64,000 nt of DNA from DASZFV01 sp036494575 (GTDB taxonomy: Bacteria > Myxococcota_A > Polyangia > Fen-1088), in NCBI GenBank assembly GCA_036494575.1, contig DASXOE010000080.1:1-64000 (forward strand), given 5' to 3'. Positions 24,166 through 33,161 of the stretch are shown here, piece by piece. Below the pieces are notes generated by a model, which was not told where the DNA came from, searched no databases, and worked only from the letters and a program-made list of their open reading frames with translations. Numbering within the stretch: the stretch's first letter is position 1; every line of letters starts with the position of its first letter. The position numbers were made by a program, and so were the translations under genes.

Positions 24166-25181
24166 ACGGCCAGGTCGTCTCCCCACGAACCCGGGCCGGC
24201 GTCCCGAGCGCGCTCGCGCGGGGCGTGCCCACCCGAGACACTTTCGCCGCCGTCGCGGAGGCCGTCCGAGCCGGGCTCCTGCGAAAGCACAAACGTCTCC
24301 CGCCTTGGCTCCTCTATGACGACGAGGGGTCGGACCTGTTCGAAGAGATCACGCGCCTGCCCCAGTACTACCTCACGCGCACCGAGCGCGCGATCCTGAC
24401 GGCCCACGCTGACTCGATCATCGCGGCCGCCGGCTGTCCGCGCGAGGTCGTCGAGCTCGGCGCGGGGTCCGCCTCGAAGACCTCCGTGCTGCTCGCGGCG
24501 CTGCTCCGGCGGCTGCCGCGCGTGCGCTACGTCCCCGTGGACGTCTCGCCCGCGGCCCTGAGCCAGGCCGCGGCCGAGCTCCGCCCGCTGCGCCTCGTGG
24601 ACCTGCAGCCCGTGGCGGCACGCTATCCGGAGGAGCTCGACTTCCTGCGCCGCCCGGCCAACGGCCGCCGCCTCGTGCTGTTCCTGGGATCGAACGTGGG
24701 CAACTACGAGCCGCCTCGGGCCCTCGAGCTCCTCGCGGCGGTGAGGCGCCACCTCGCGCCCGGCGACGCATTCCTCATGGGAGTCGATCGGCGCAAGAGC
24801 CCGGCCGTGCTGCTCCCCGCCTACGACGACGACGCCGGCGTGACGGCCCGCTTCAGCAAGAACGTGCTGGCGCGGCTCAACCGCGAGCTCGGCGCGAACT
24901 TCCACCTCCCGCGCTTTCGCCACGTCGTCATCTGGAGGGACCGCGCCTCACGCGTGGACCTCTACCTCGAGAGCACGGTCTCCCAGGACGTCGTCATCGA
25001 GGCCCTCGGCATGCGGGTGCACTTCGCCGCACGCGAGCGCATCCATACCGAGTCGAGCCACAAGCCGACCGACGCGCGCGTCCGCCGGCTCCTCGAGCGC
25101 GCGGGGTTCGCGCCCGAGACCGTCTGGCAGGACGAGCGGCGCCTCTACGGCGTGCACCTGGCCCGCGTCCCGTCGGTCTGA
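24162..25181 (+). CDS. egtD: EgtD histidine N-alpha-methyltransferase
   Basis: This 339-residue SAM-dependent methyltransferase has the family signature YDDEGSDLFEEITRLPQYYL, the SAM loop ELGAGSASKT, LGSNVGNYEP and the histidine-recognising IHTESSHK near the end. It trimethylates histidine to hercynine, the substrate of EgtB, in the cytoplasm. The four-base overlap with egtB and shared direction make a two-gene ergothioneine operon. Ergothioneine is a thiol antioxidant, which fits the surrounding redox genes. Confidence 0.95.
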   Translation: MNGQVVSPRTRAGVPSALARGVPTRDTFAAVAEAVRAGLLRKHKRLPPWLLYDDEGSDLFEEITRLPQYYLTRTERAILTAHADSIIAAAGCPREVVELGAGSASKTSVLLAALLRRLPRVRYVPVDVSPAALSQAAAELRPLRLVDLQPVAARYPEELDFLRRPANGRRLVLFLGSNVGNYEPPRALELLAAVRRHLAPGDAFLMGVDRRKSPAVLLPAYDDDAGVTARFSKNVLARLNRELGANFHLPRFRHVVIWRDRASRVDLYLESTVSQDVVIEALGMRVHFAARERIHTESSHKPTDARVRRLLERAGFAPETVWQDERRLYGVHLARVPSV

Positions 25182-25194
25182 AGCGCCGGCCCCC

Positions 25195-25962
25195 CTAGAC
25201 GCCGCCGTACCATTCGTAGCCCTGGTCACTCCAGTAGCCACCGTTCGCCGCGGGGAGGAACATGATCCGCGTGAGGTACTTCGTGCATTTGTAGCCGAGC
25301 TTGACGGGGGAGTAGACGCGCGCCGGCGCGCCGAAGGCCGGATCGAGGAGCCGGCCGTCCTGGCCGTAGACGATCAGAGTCTGCGCGTGGAGCGCGCTCT
25401 CGATGTCCCAGCTCTCATGGTAGTCGTCGTCGAAGGACTCGAAGTCGACGGAGCGCGCGTCGGGCGACACGTCGGCGCGCAGCGCGAGCTCGCTCAAGCG
25501 AACCCCCGTTCGCACCGCGACCGCAGACCAGCCCTCGACGCAAAAGTGCTCGAGGCGGAGCTCGGTGCGCGGCAAGTCCTTGAGCTCGCCCAGCGTCAAC
25601 CGCACGGGCCGCCGCACCATGCCGCCGATCTCCAGGTGCCACGGGCCCTGCTCCGCCTCGTCCCAGACGGGGACCTCGTCAGACACGAAGTAGGACGGAA
25701 ACCGCGCGCCGGCCGGCTGCGCGGCCGCGGGGGCGACGTTCATGGCGTCGTGGCGGAAGAGGGCGCGCTCGACGCGCTCGTTCCAGCGCGTCGACGCCGA
25801 GAGCAAGCCGCTCGCGCTCGCCGGCCCGCGAGAGTTGCAGCCGCCGAGGGCGGCGGTCGCCCAGACGCCGACGGCGGCCGTCGCGCCGGCCTCGAGGAAG
25901 GCGCGGCGATCGAGCCCGCGCCGCTCCGCCTCGTGCTTGCGCGGCAGCCAGAGCTTGCTCAT
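25195..25962 (-). CDS. Tat-exported molybdopterin-binding (sulfite-oxidase/MsrP-like) protein
   Basis: The protein has 255 residues with a twin-arginine leader (DRRAFLEAGA, Arg19-Arg20) and a nearby GGC at residue 42 that might even be lipidated. The oxidoreductase molybdopterin-binding fold is marked by GPWHLEIGG, LTLGELKDLP, HFCVEGWSA with the Mo-ligating Cys140, and KLGYKCTKYL. YedY/MsrP relatives reduce methionine sulfoxide or similar S-oxides in the periplasm. Its start overlaps the stop of the cytochrome b gene (ATGA), so the pair is built like MsrPQ, though the membrane partner is of a different family. The substrate is not known. Confidence 0.87.
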   Translation of the reverse strand: MSKLWLPRKHEAERRGLDRRAFLEAGATAAVGVWATAALGGCNSRGPASASGLLSASTRWNERVERALFRHDAMNVAPAAAQPAGARFPSYFVSDEVPVWDEAEQGPWHLEIGGMVRRPVRLTLGELKDLPRTELRLEHFCVEGWSAVAVRTGVRLSELALRADVSPDARSVDFESFDDDYHESWDIESALHAQTLIVYGQDGRLLDPAFGAPARVYSPVKLGYKCTKYLTRIMFLPAANGGYWSDQGYEWYGGV

Positions 25963-26723
25963 GGCTGTCCGCGTCCGTCAGGAGCCGAATGGGGCGAAAC
26001 CTCTGCGGCGTCGCGCGCGGGCCGTGGCGGACGCAGGTTCACGAACGGACGGGCGTTGCGCGCCTCGGGTGAGTTCGCTTCGTCGTAGCGGCCCGTGATC
26101 ATGGCCCGCAGCGAGTACGGATCGACCGCGAACACCATGAAGACGTGACCGAGCGTGAGCACGACGAGGGCGAACATGGCCAGGAAGTGCCAGTAGCGCG
26201 CCCACACGTATCCGCCGAGCAGCGCCGTGAGAGGCGCGAGCTGCACGGGCTTCCAGATCGCGATCCCCGACACGACCGCGAGCGCGCCGAACAGGGGCAT
26301 CGAAAAGTACGCCAGGCGCTGGAGGGCGTTGTGCTTGCCCTGGCGCGGATGATCCTTGCGCGCGCCCAGGTAGAACTGGACCATCTGCCAGACGTCACCG
26401 GTCACGCCCCGCCGCGGGACGAGCTCGCGCCATTCACCGTGCAGGTAGATGAACCCGAGGTAGACGAGACCGTTGACGACGAGGAGCCACATGGCGGCGA
26501 AGTGCCAGTGGCGCGCGCCCGCGAGCCAGCCTCCGAAGGTGAGCCAGGCGGGGATCTTGTGGCCCTCGAAGGGATAGCAGCAGAAGGTCTCCCCTTTGCG
26601 CGCAAAGGCCGGATACGAGTTGAAGATGCGCAGGCCGCTGCCGATCATGATCGTGAGCGCGAGCGCGTTCACCCAATGGGTGACACGCACCACGGGGTGA
26701 TGACGTCGCTCGGTCGTCGGCAT
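25959..26723 (-). CDS. Membrane cytochrome b561-type subunit, partner of the molybdopterin protein
   Basis: ATG 26723 gives 254 residues. Several transmembrane helices carry haem-ligand candidates: HHPVVRVTHWVNA, ARHWHFAAMWLLVVNG and RYWHFLAMFALVVLTLGHVF, the arrangement of the Ni/Fe-hydrogenase or thiosulfate-reductase cytochrome b family. A C-terminal tail of about 40 residues is cytoplasmic and Pro/Arg-rich. It likely passes electrons from the quinone pool to the exported molybdopterin protein encoded immediately downstream with a four-base overlap. An upstream GTG-initiated extension of 14 residues is possible but has no better ribosome-binding site. Confidence 0.85.
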   Translation of the reverse strand: MPTTERRHHPVVRVTHWVNALALTIMIGSGLRIFNSYPAFARKGETFCCYPFEGHKIPAWLTFGGWLAGARHWHFAAMWLLVVNGLVYLGFIYLHGEWRELVPRRGVTGDVWQMVQFYLGARKDHPRQGKHNALQRLAYFSMPLFGALAVVSGIAIWKPVQLAPLTALLGGYVWARYWHFLAMFALVVLTLGHVFMVFAVDPYSLRAMITGRYDEANSPEARNARPFVNLRPPRPARDAAEVSPHSAPDGRGQP

Positions 26724-26812
26724 TTGGTCTCGAGATTTGCACCCGCCGCCGTCCCGATCGCCCAACGTCGAAGTTGGGTCGAACAGCTCGAAACGACGGC
26801 GGAGAGGGTCGC

Positions 26813-27013
26813 CTACTTCTTGTCCGCGTCGTCCTTCTTCATGTCGCCCATGTCGCCGCCCTCTTTCTTCTTCTTGCCCTTCTTCTTGGCCGGCTTGGCG
26901 TCCTTCATCTCGCCGCCAGCCGCGCCGGCGGCAGCCTCCTCGGCGTGGGCCAGCGTCCAGGAGGTCGGCAAACAGACAGCCAGCAGCAGGAACATCGCTC
27001 GGATCAGCTTCAT
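26813..27013 (-). CDS. Small exported Lys-rich protein (66 aa)
   Basis: A strong AGGAG lies seven bases before ATG 27013. The signal peptide MKLIRAMFLLLAVCLP... ends near AHAEE, leaving a mature peptide of about 42 residues composed almost only of Lys, Asp, Glu, Gly, Ala and Met, with a KKKGKKKKEGG core and a DMGDMKKDDADKK tail. No family or function is recognised. Its charge suggests binding to anionic polymers, lipids or metals in the periplasm. It has its own 89-bp upstream-facing gap from the cytochrome gene. Confidence 0.7.
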   Translation of the reverse strand: MKLIRAMFLLLAVCLPTSWTLAHAEEAAAGAAGGEMKDAKPAKKKGKKKKEGGDMGDMKKDDADKK

Positions 27014-27128
27014 GGTTCTCTCCTATTGGGGTCGTGGGATTTGCTCTATCGAGAGCGCCCGAATAGTACCCCGAGACGAATTCTCCGCCAGCGGGCAGTC
27101 AGCCGATCCCACGACGACCGCGAGCGGA

Positions 27129-27374
27129 TCAGCGCTCGACCGGCGGCGGCGTGCTCTCGGGCCCGTCGCCGGCTGCCACGGGCGTCCGGGGCGCGTTCAG
27201 CGTGAGAAATTCCAACCCACGCGCGGCCCACAACGATCGGCCGTCCACCGACATGTGCTGCCAGACGATCCCAGAACCATGTTCGACAACGGCGGCGTCC
27301 GCCTCCGGGTCTGGCACGCCCCACAGTCCATTCGACGGGGTCTTTGGGCGCGAGCGGCCGTCGGCGTCGTCCAT
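27129..27374 (-). CDS. Hypothetical protein (81 aa)
   Basis: The frame starts at ATG 27374 with AGGG five bases upstream; a GTG at 27389 is an alternative. The sequence is of ordinary composition (GLWGVPDPEADAAVVEHG, then GIVWQHMSVDGRSLWAARG) and ends in a Pro/Glu tail. No domain or motif is recognised and there is no signal peptide. It is between the cspA-like terminator and the small Lys-rich gene. A competing frame on the other strand is less protein-like. Confidence 0.4.
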   Translation of the reverse strand: MDDADGRSRPKTPSNGLWGVPDPEADAAVVEHGSGIVWQHMSVDGRSLWAARGLEFLTLNAPRTPVAAGDGPESTPPPVER

Positions 27375-27437
27375 TTGACCCTGTATCACAAACGTCAGGC
27401 GGCCGGCGTTCTTCCCTGCTGCCCTGGCACGGACGCG

Positions 27438-27466
27438 AAAAAGGGGGCGTCCGAAGACGCCCCCCT
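27438..27466 (-). terminator. Intrinsic terminator of the cold-shock gene
   Basis: On the minus strand a nine-pair GC stem (27456-27464 with 27443-27451) closes a TTCG tetraloop and is followed directly by TTTTT. It sits about 50 bases after the cold-shock stop codon and is the best rho-independent terminator in the window. Confidence 0.9.
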
Positions 27467-27514
27467 GGTGAAATGTCGAGACTTTTGGGACTTCTGGCCG
27501 TGAGCTTCGCGGCC

Positions 27515-27712
27515 TTAGGCGACGACCTTCACGCCGCTGGCCTGAGGTCCCTTCTTGCCTTGGACCACCTCGAACTCGACCTTGGTGCCCTCCTGGAGGA
27601 CGGCGCCGCCCGTATCGTTGGCGTGGACGAAAACGTCCTTGCCACCGCCTTCAGGCGTGATGAAACCAAAACCCTTAGCTGTGTTGAAGAACTTGACGGT
27701 ACCTTTTTGCAT
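27515..27712 (-). CDS. Cold-shock domain protein (CspA family)
   Basis: This 65-residue protein is a single cold-shock domain with RNP1 KGFGFI (13-18) and RNP2 VFVH (27-30), starting MQKGTVKFFN. AAGGA lies about six bases before the ATG. Csp proteins bind single-stranded RNA and DNA and loosen mRNA structure. The gene is monocistronic: its own terminator follows and the upstream neighbour ends 85 bases before. No long cold-box leader is obvious. Confidence 0.95.
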   Translation of the reverse strand: MQKGTVKFFNTAKGFGFITPEGGGKDVFVHANDTGGAVLQEGTKVEFEVVQGKKGPQASGVKVVA

Positions 27713-27796
27713 TGTTTTTCCTTGGCCGGATTCCCGGATCGGGACGCATCATGCAGCATTGCCCCGTCGCGCACCACGATATTCCGAACCAGCTCG

Positions 27797-28429
27797 TCAA
27801 CGGCGCATCCCGCGGTCTTCCGAGGGTCCTGCTCCGGCCGGTCCTGCGGGCGATGCGCCCCCCACGACGAGCGTCAGGTGATAGCCCCAGCGCGAAACGA
27901 AGTCCGTGAGCAGCTCGCGCGCGTGAGCCTCGGCGCGCGGCAGGACGTCCTGCGCGAGCGCGGCGCGCGTCAGTGACGCCCGCGCGTCCCCGAACCATCC
28001 GTTCCGATCGGCGGGCGCGATCGCGTTCAAGAACCCCGAGCGCTCGTTGATGGTCTCGAAGCGCTTGATGTCGAGGGACAGGATTCGCGGCGCGGGCAAC
28101 GACACGCGCACCGCGCGCGCCGCGTGATCGACGTCGATGCGCGCCGGCTCGTCGCACACGTCGAAGCCGGCCGCCACGACACCCGAGTAAAAGAGAAACG
28201 CCTCCGGCTCGTGCGTGAAGGGCAGATCGATCGTCTTCGGCACCGTGCGCCGCGCATAGTCGGCCAGCGAGATCTCGATGGTCGACAGCTTGCACACCTT
28301 GCGTATCCCCTCGACGATGACCAGCTCCTCGGCCCGCGTCTCGTGCCGCGCGCGCTGCGCGAGCATCACGGCGGCGCCGACCACGCCGGCCGCCATGACC
28401 GACACCCCGAGGATCGTTCGCCGCCGCAT
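27797..28429 (-). CDS. DUF4230-family membrane-anchored protein
   Basis: The protein has 210 residues from ATG 28429. One N-terminal membrane segment (TILGVSVMAAGVVGAAVML) is followed by the DUF4230 domain, recognisable from ELVIVEGIRKVCKL, FLFYSGVVAAGFDV and VRVSLPAPRILSLDI. A Gly/Pro tail ends the protein. The domain occurs in many bacteria and its function is not known; the topology suggests a periplasmic domain. It is co-directional with the kinase gene, 34 bases downstream of its stop, so the two may share a transcript. Confidence 0.75.
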   Translation of the reverse strand: MRRRTILGVSVMAAGVVGAAVMLAQRARHETRAEELVIVEGIRKVCKLSTIEISLADYARRTVPKTIDLPFTHEPEAFLFYSGVVAAGFDVCDEPARIDVDHAARAVRVSLPAPRILSLDIKRFETINERSGFLNAIAPADRNGWFGDARASLTRAALAQDVLPRAEAHARELLTDFVSRWGYHLTLVVGGASPAGPAGAGPSEDRGMRR

Positions 28430-28463
28430 GCACCGAGGATACGCCGGGCGCGCCGAGACGCGG

Positions 28464-30191
28464 CTAAAGGACGGCGCCGGCCGGCTGCGTGTCTTCCAGG
28501 CCGCGAACGAAGCTCGTCGCCGCGATCGGCGCCTCGGCCAGATAAACGGAGAACGAGGTCCCCTCTCCGAGGCGCGACGACACCTCGATGCGCGCCCCGA
28601 ATCCCTGAACGATGTCATTGACGATCGACAGGCCAAGACCGGTCCGCGCGCCCGCGCTCGAGCCGGGATAGAAGGGCTCGAAGATGCGGCGCTGATCTTC
28701 GGGCCCGATGCCCGGTCCGTTGTCGGTCACGTCGATCCGAACCTCTCCCAGGACGCGCGTGGCGGCGATCCTGATCTCCGGGGCCGGCGTGGCCGCGGCT
28801 CTGAGCGCCTGGTTGGCGTTCAGGACGAGGTTGAGGAAGACCTGACACAAGAGCCCCGAGTCGCCCGCGGCGAAGAGCCGCGGTTCGACGTCCGTGACGA
28901 TCGCGACCTGCCGCTTCAGCTCGGCCGTGGCGAGCCGCACGGCGCCCCGGACCGTCTCGGCCACCTCGAACGTGTGCGCCTGCGTGGCGTCACCCCGAAT
29001 GGCCGTCCGCAGATCGCTCGCCACGGTTTGCAAGGCGGACGCGGCGACCCGGGTGTCCTCGAGACAGCTCCGGATGTCGAGCAGCGCCGCGCGAAGCTCG
29101 GCCGCCTCGGGCGCCGCGCCCGACCTGAGCCGCGCCAGGACGTCCTCGACGGCGTCGAGGGCCAGGCCGTTTTGCCCGACGACGGCCGCGAGCGGATTGT
29201 TGATCTCGTGCGCGACGCTGGCGGCGAGCTGGCCCACGATCGCGAGCCGATCCGTCATGCCCGTTCGCTGCCACTGCTTGAGCGTCTCGAGCGCGAGGAC
29301 GATCTGCGACGCCACGACGCCGGCGCGCTCGAGATCGGCGCGGACGAACGGCCCGTCGGGACCGGAGCGCCCGATGTTGAGGACGCCGATGGTGCGGTCG
29401 CCAGAGAGCAGCGGATAGATGATGCTCGACTGGACGCGGCCGAAGGGGGCGAGGTCCTCGAAGCGGGCGTCGCTGAAGAGCTCGTCATCGAGCAGGATGG
29501 GGGTCCGCAGCTCGGCGACGCGGCCCGCGATTCGCTGTCCCATGTGCAGCCGCGTTCCCGTGAGGACCTCGGCCGGCAGGCCGTGCGCCTGCGCTATGTA
29601 GAGGCGCCCCGAGGTGTCCCTCAGCATGAGCGAGACGACGTCGGCCCGCATCGCCCGCCGCGTGAATTCGACGGCGAGCGCCGGCAGCTGCTCGCGCTCG
29701 CGGACCGACAGCAATCTCTGCCCCTCGCGCAGCACGGCGGCCGCGTCGCGTTTCTGCCTTCGCTTTTCCACGGCGCGGAGGATCGACGGGCCGAGGTCGC
29801 ACGGCTGAAACGGCCGGCGCACCACGTCGTAGGCGCCGGCGCGGTGGGCCGCGATCGTCTCTTCGACCGACACATCGCCGGCGAGCAGGATCACCTCGGT
29901 GTCGGGTGAGGCCGCCTTCACGCGGGCCATGAAGTCCAGGCCGGCGCGCGCGGGCGACCCGAGCGCGAGGATCACGACCTCGGCCTCGCAGGCGGTGACG
30001 ACGTCGAGCGCCGAGTCGTTGGCGCTGCCCACGAGCACGCCGAGTCCCCGCTCGCGCATGGATCGGATGACCGGGGTCCACGCGTCGCCGTCGTCATCGA
30101 GGATGATCACGCGTGGCACGAGGATGGGGCGGGTGGCCACCTCCGTGACGAGGACGGGGACGGAGTCGTCTTTGCGGCAGGTCGAGGACAT
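28464..30191 (-). CDS. Histidine kinase with degenerate receiver, GAF, HisKA and HATPase domains
   Basis: AGGAG lies seven bases before ATG 30191; the product has 575 residues. Residues about 26-140 look like a receiver, but the phospho-acceptor position is Ala76 (VVILALGSP) and the conserved Lys is Arg126 (VVRRPF), so it cannot be phosphorylated normally. A GAF domain follows (about 165-305), then the HisKA box ASVAHEINNPLA with His328, and an HATPase (about 430-555) with DNGPGIG and GLGLSI. It should be a soluble kinase reading an intracellular signal. No cognate response regulator is adjacent. Confidence 0.92.
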   Translation of the reverse strand: MSSTCRKDDSVPVLVTEVATRPILVPRVIILDDDGDAWTPVIRSMRERGLGVLVGSANDSALDVVTACEAEVVILALGSPARAGLDFMARVKAASPDTEVILLAGDVSVEETIAAHRAGAYDVVRRPFQPCDLGPSILRAVEKRRQKRDAAAVLREGQRLLSVREREQLPALAVEFTRRAMRADVVSLMLRDTSGRLYIAQAHGLPAEVLTGTRLHMGQRIAGRVAELRTPILLDDELFSDARFEDLAPFGRVQSSIIYPLLSGDRTIGVLNIGRSGPDGPFVRADLERAGVVASQIVLALETLKQWQRTGMTDRLAIVGQLAASVAHEINNPLAAVVGQNGLALDAVEDVLARLRSGAAPEAAELRAALLDIRSCLEDTRVAASALQTVASDLRTAIRGDATQAHTFEVAETVRGAVRLATAELKRQVAIVTDVEPRLFAAGDSGLLCQVFLNLVLNANQALRAAATPAPEIRIAATRVLGEVRIDVTDNGPGIGPEDQRRIFEPFYPGSSAGARTGLGLSIVNDIVQGFGARIEVSSRLGEGTSFSVYLAEAPIAATSFVRGLEDTQPAGAVL

Positions 30192-30532
30192 GCCGAGCTC
30201 CTAAGCAGTAATCGTGCCTCGAAGAGGCGAGGCGCAAGAACGTCGCACGAGGCCTCGATCGATGGGATTCCGACGGGGGCGCGGTCGCGCGCCCGTCGGG
30301 CTTCCGTCAATCGATGGCGCCAACCCCGGAACGTCAGCCCTGGCGCCATGGCGGGCAATTTGCAGTGTCGGAGCCCAGTATGAAATGGATTCGCGAGGAG
30401 GGCCTGCGTGCGCACCTACCGCCGCCCGAGAACGACGGGCAAGACGCTCCTCGCGGATCAGCTTCCTGATCGCCTCACCCGTGGGGGCGGCGACGTGATA
30501 CTCCCGACGGAAGACCACGACGGTTCAACCAA
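30192..30532. other. 341-bp intergenic region with an imperfect palindrome and a possible sigma-54 site
   Basis: It lies between the divergent kinase gene and the small gene at 30533. An interrupted palindrome with arms CCGACGGG (30270-30277) and CCCGTCGG (30292-30299) encloses a second GCGCG/CGCGC dyad. A sigma-54-like element is listed separately. A 29-codon frame from ATG 30380 has no support beyond its start. Confidence 0.4.
30349..30364 (+). promoter_or_regulatory. Possible sigma-54 (-24/-12) promoter
   Basis: TGGCGGG, four bases, then TTGCA matches the spacing of the sigma-54 consensus, with the key GG and GC pairs conserved and two changes in the -24 box. Transcription would start near 30376, about 155 bases before the ATG at 30533. 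Confidence 0.35.
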
Positions 30533-30799
30533 ATGGCGACGCCCGACATCGACCCCGCAGCTCTCCCGTCGAAGAACCTCTTCGACGGCGTCTCGGTGTT
30601 CTCGGCCACCAAGTTCGCGGATCGAGAACGCCTCGGAGAGAGAGTCACGAGATGGCTGCGGGACCATCCCGATCTCGAGATCGTCAAGACCGTGGTGACG
30701 CTGTCGTCGGACGCCGAGTTCCACTGTCTCGCGCTCACACTGTTCTGGCGGCCGAGCACCGTCAGCTTGCGGAGCGTGCCTCTCCCACCCGTCGCGTGA
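30533..30799 (+). CDS. Hypothetical protein (88 aa)
   Basis: The frame runs from ATG 30533 to TGA 30799. The sequence NLFDGVSVFSATKFADRERLGERVTRW, which I split as NLFDGVSVFSATKFADRE plus RLGERVTRW, then IVKTVVTLSSDAEFHCLAL, reads like a compact alpha/beta protein with the strand pattern of a small conserved family. No signal peptide is present. The function is unknown. It is convergent with rpoD, 55 bases apart. A weak ribosome-binding site is the main doubt. Confidence 0.6.
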   Translation: MATPDIDPAALPSKNLFDGVSVFSATKFADRERLGERVTRWLRDHPDLEIVKTVVTLSSDAEFHCLALTLFWRPSTVSLRSVPLPPVA

Positions 30800-30854
30800 C
30801 GGGCGGGTCCCGCCGACTTTCAGTCGCGGTCAGACGGCCGGGCGGCGCGCGCCT

Positions 30855-32828
<1,974 letters not shown>

Positions 32829-32919
32829 TTCTTCTTTTGAAGCTGAGGCTCACCCGTCGTGGCGTCACCATGCGCGCTCACGGCGAGTTACGCAATCGGC
32901 GAAAAGGCCGCCGCGCGCG

Positions 32920-33123
32920 CTACTTCTTGCCGTCGGCGGGTGCGTCACCGGCGGAGGGGTCGCCCACGGACGGAATTCCCATGATGTCCTTTCGGGCCGC
33001 CTTCCAGGACTTCTGGACGATCCATGACAGCGAACGATCTTGCCGCATCGCTTCGTTCACGATCTCCTTCAGCATGTCCTCGGGGAAATACAGGCTCTGC
33101 TTCCTCTTGTCGGATCCGCTCAT
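32920..33123 (-). CDS. TIGR04563-like small ribbon-helix-helix-type protein
   Basis: This 67-residue protein begins MSGSDKRKQSLYFPEDML and continues with IVNEAMRQDRSLSWIVQKSW, the layout of a MetJ/Arc-type strand-helix-helix fold. I recognise it as the TIGR04563 family, a short protein found in deltaproteobacterial and myxobacterial genomes. DNA binding is inferred from the fold. The C-terminal 20 residues are a disordered Asp/Ala/Pro tail. It may be co-transcribed with rpoD downstream. Confidence 0.8.
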   Translation of the reverse strand: MSGSDKRKQSLYFPEDMLKEIVNEAMRQDRSLSWIVQKSWKAARKDIMGIPSVGDPSAGDAPADGKK

Positions 33124-33161
33124 GCGGGCATCTTACGCTTCATTTGACGCCTCGTGTGACC

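Noticed and set aside
27151..27378. Plus-strand frame opposite the 81-residue hypothetical gene
   Set aside because: Ser/Pro-rich with scattered Cys and no ribosome-binding site; the minus-strand frame is somewhat better.
30380..30469. 29-codon frame downstream of the possible sigma-54 site
   Set aside because: There is a start codon but no ribosome-binding site or protein-like pattern; too short to support.
30800..30854. GGCGGG/CCCGCC hairpin between the small gene at 30533 and rpoD as a terminator
   Set aside because: The stem is short and there is no T-run on either strand.
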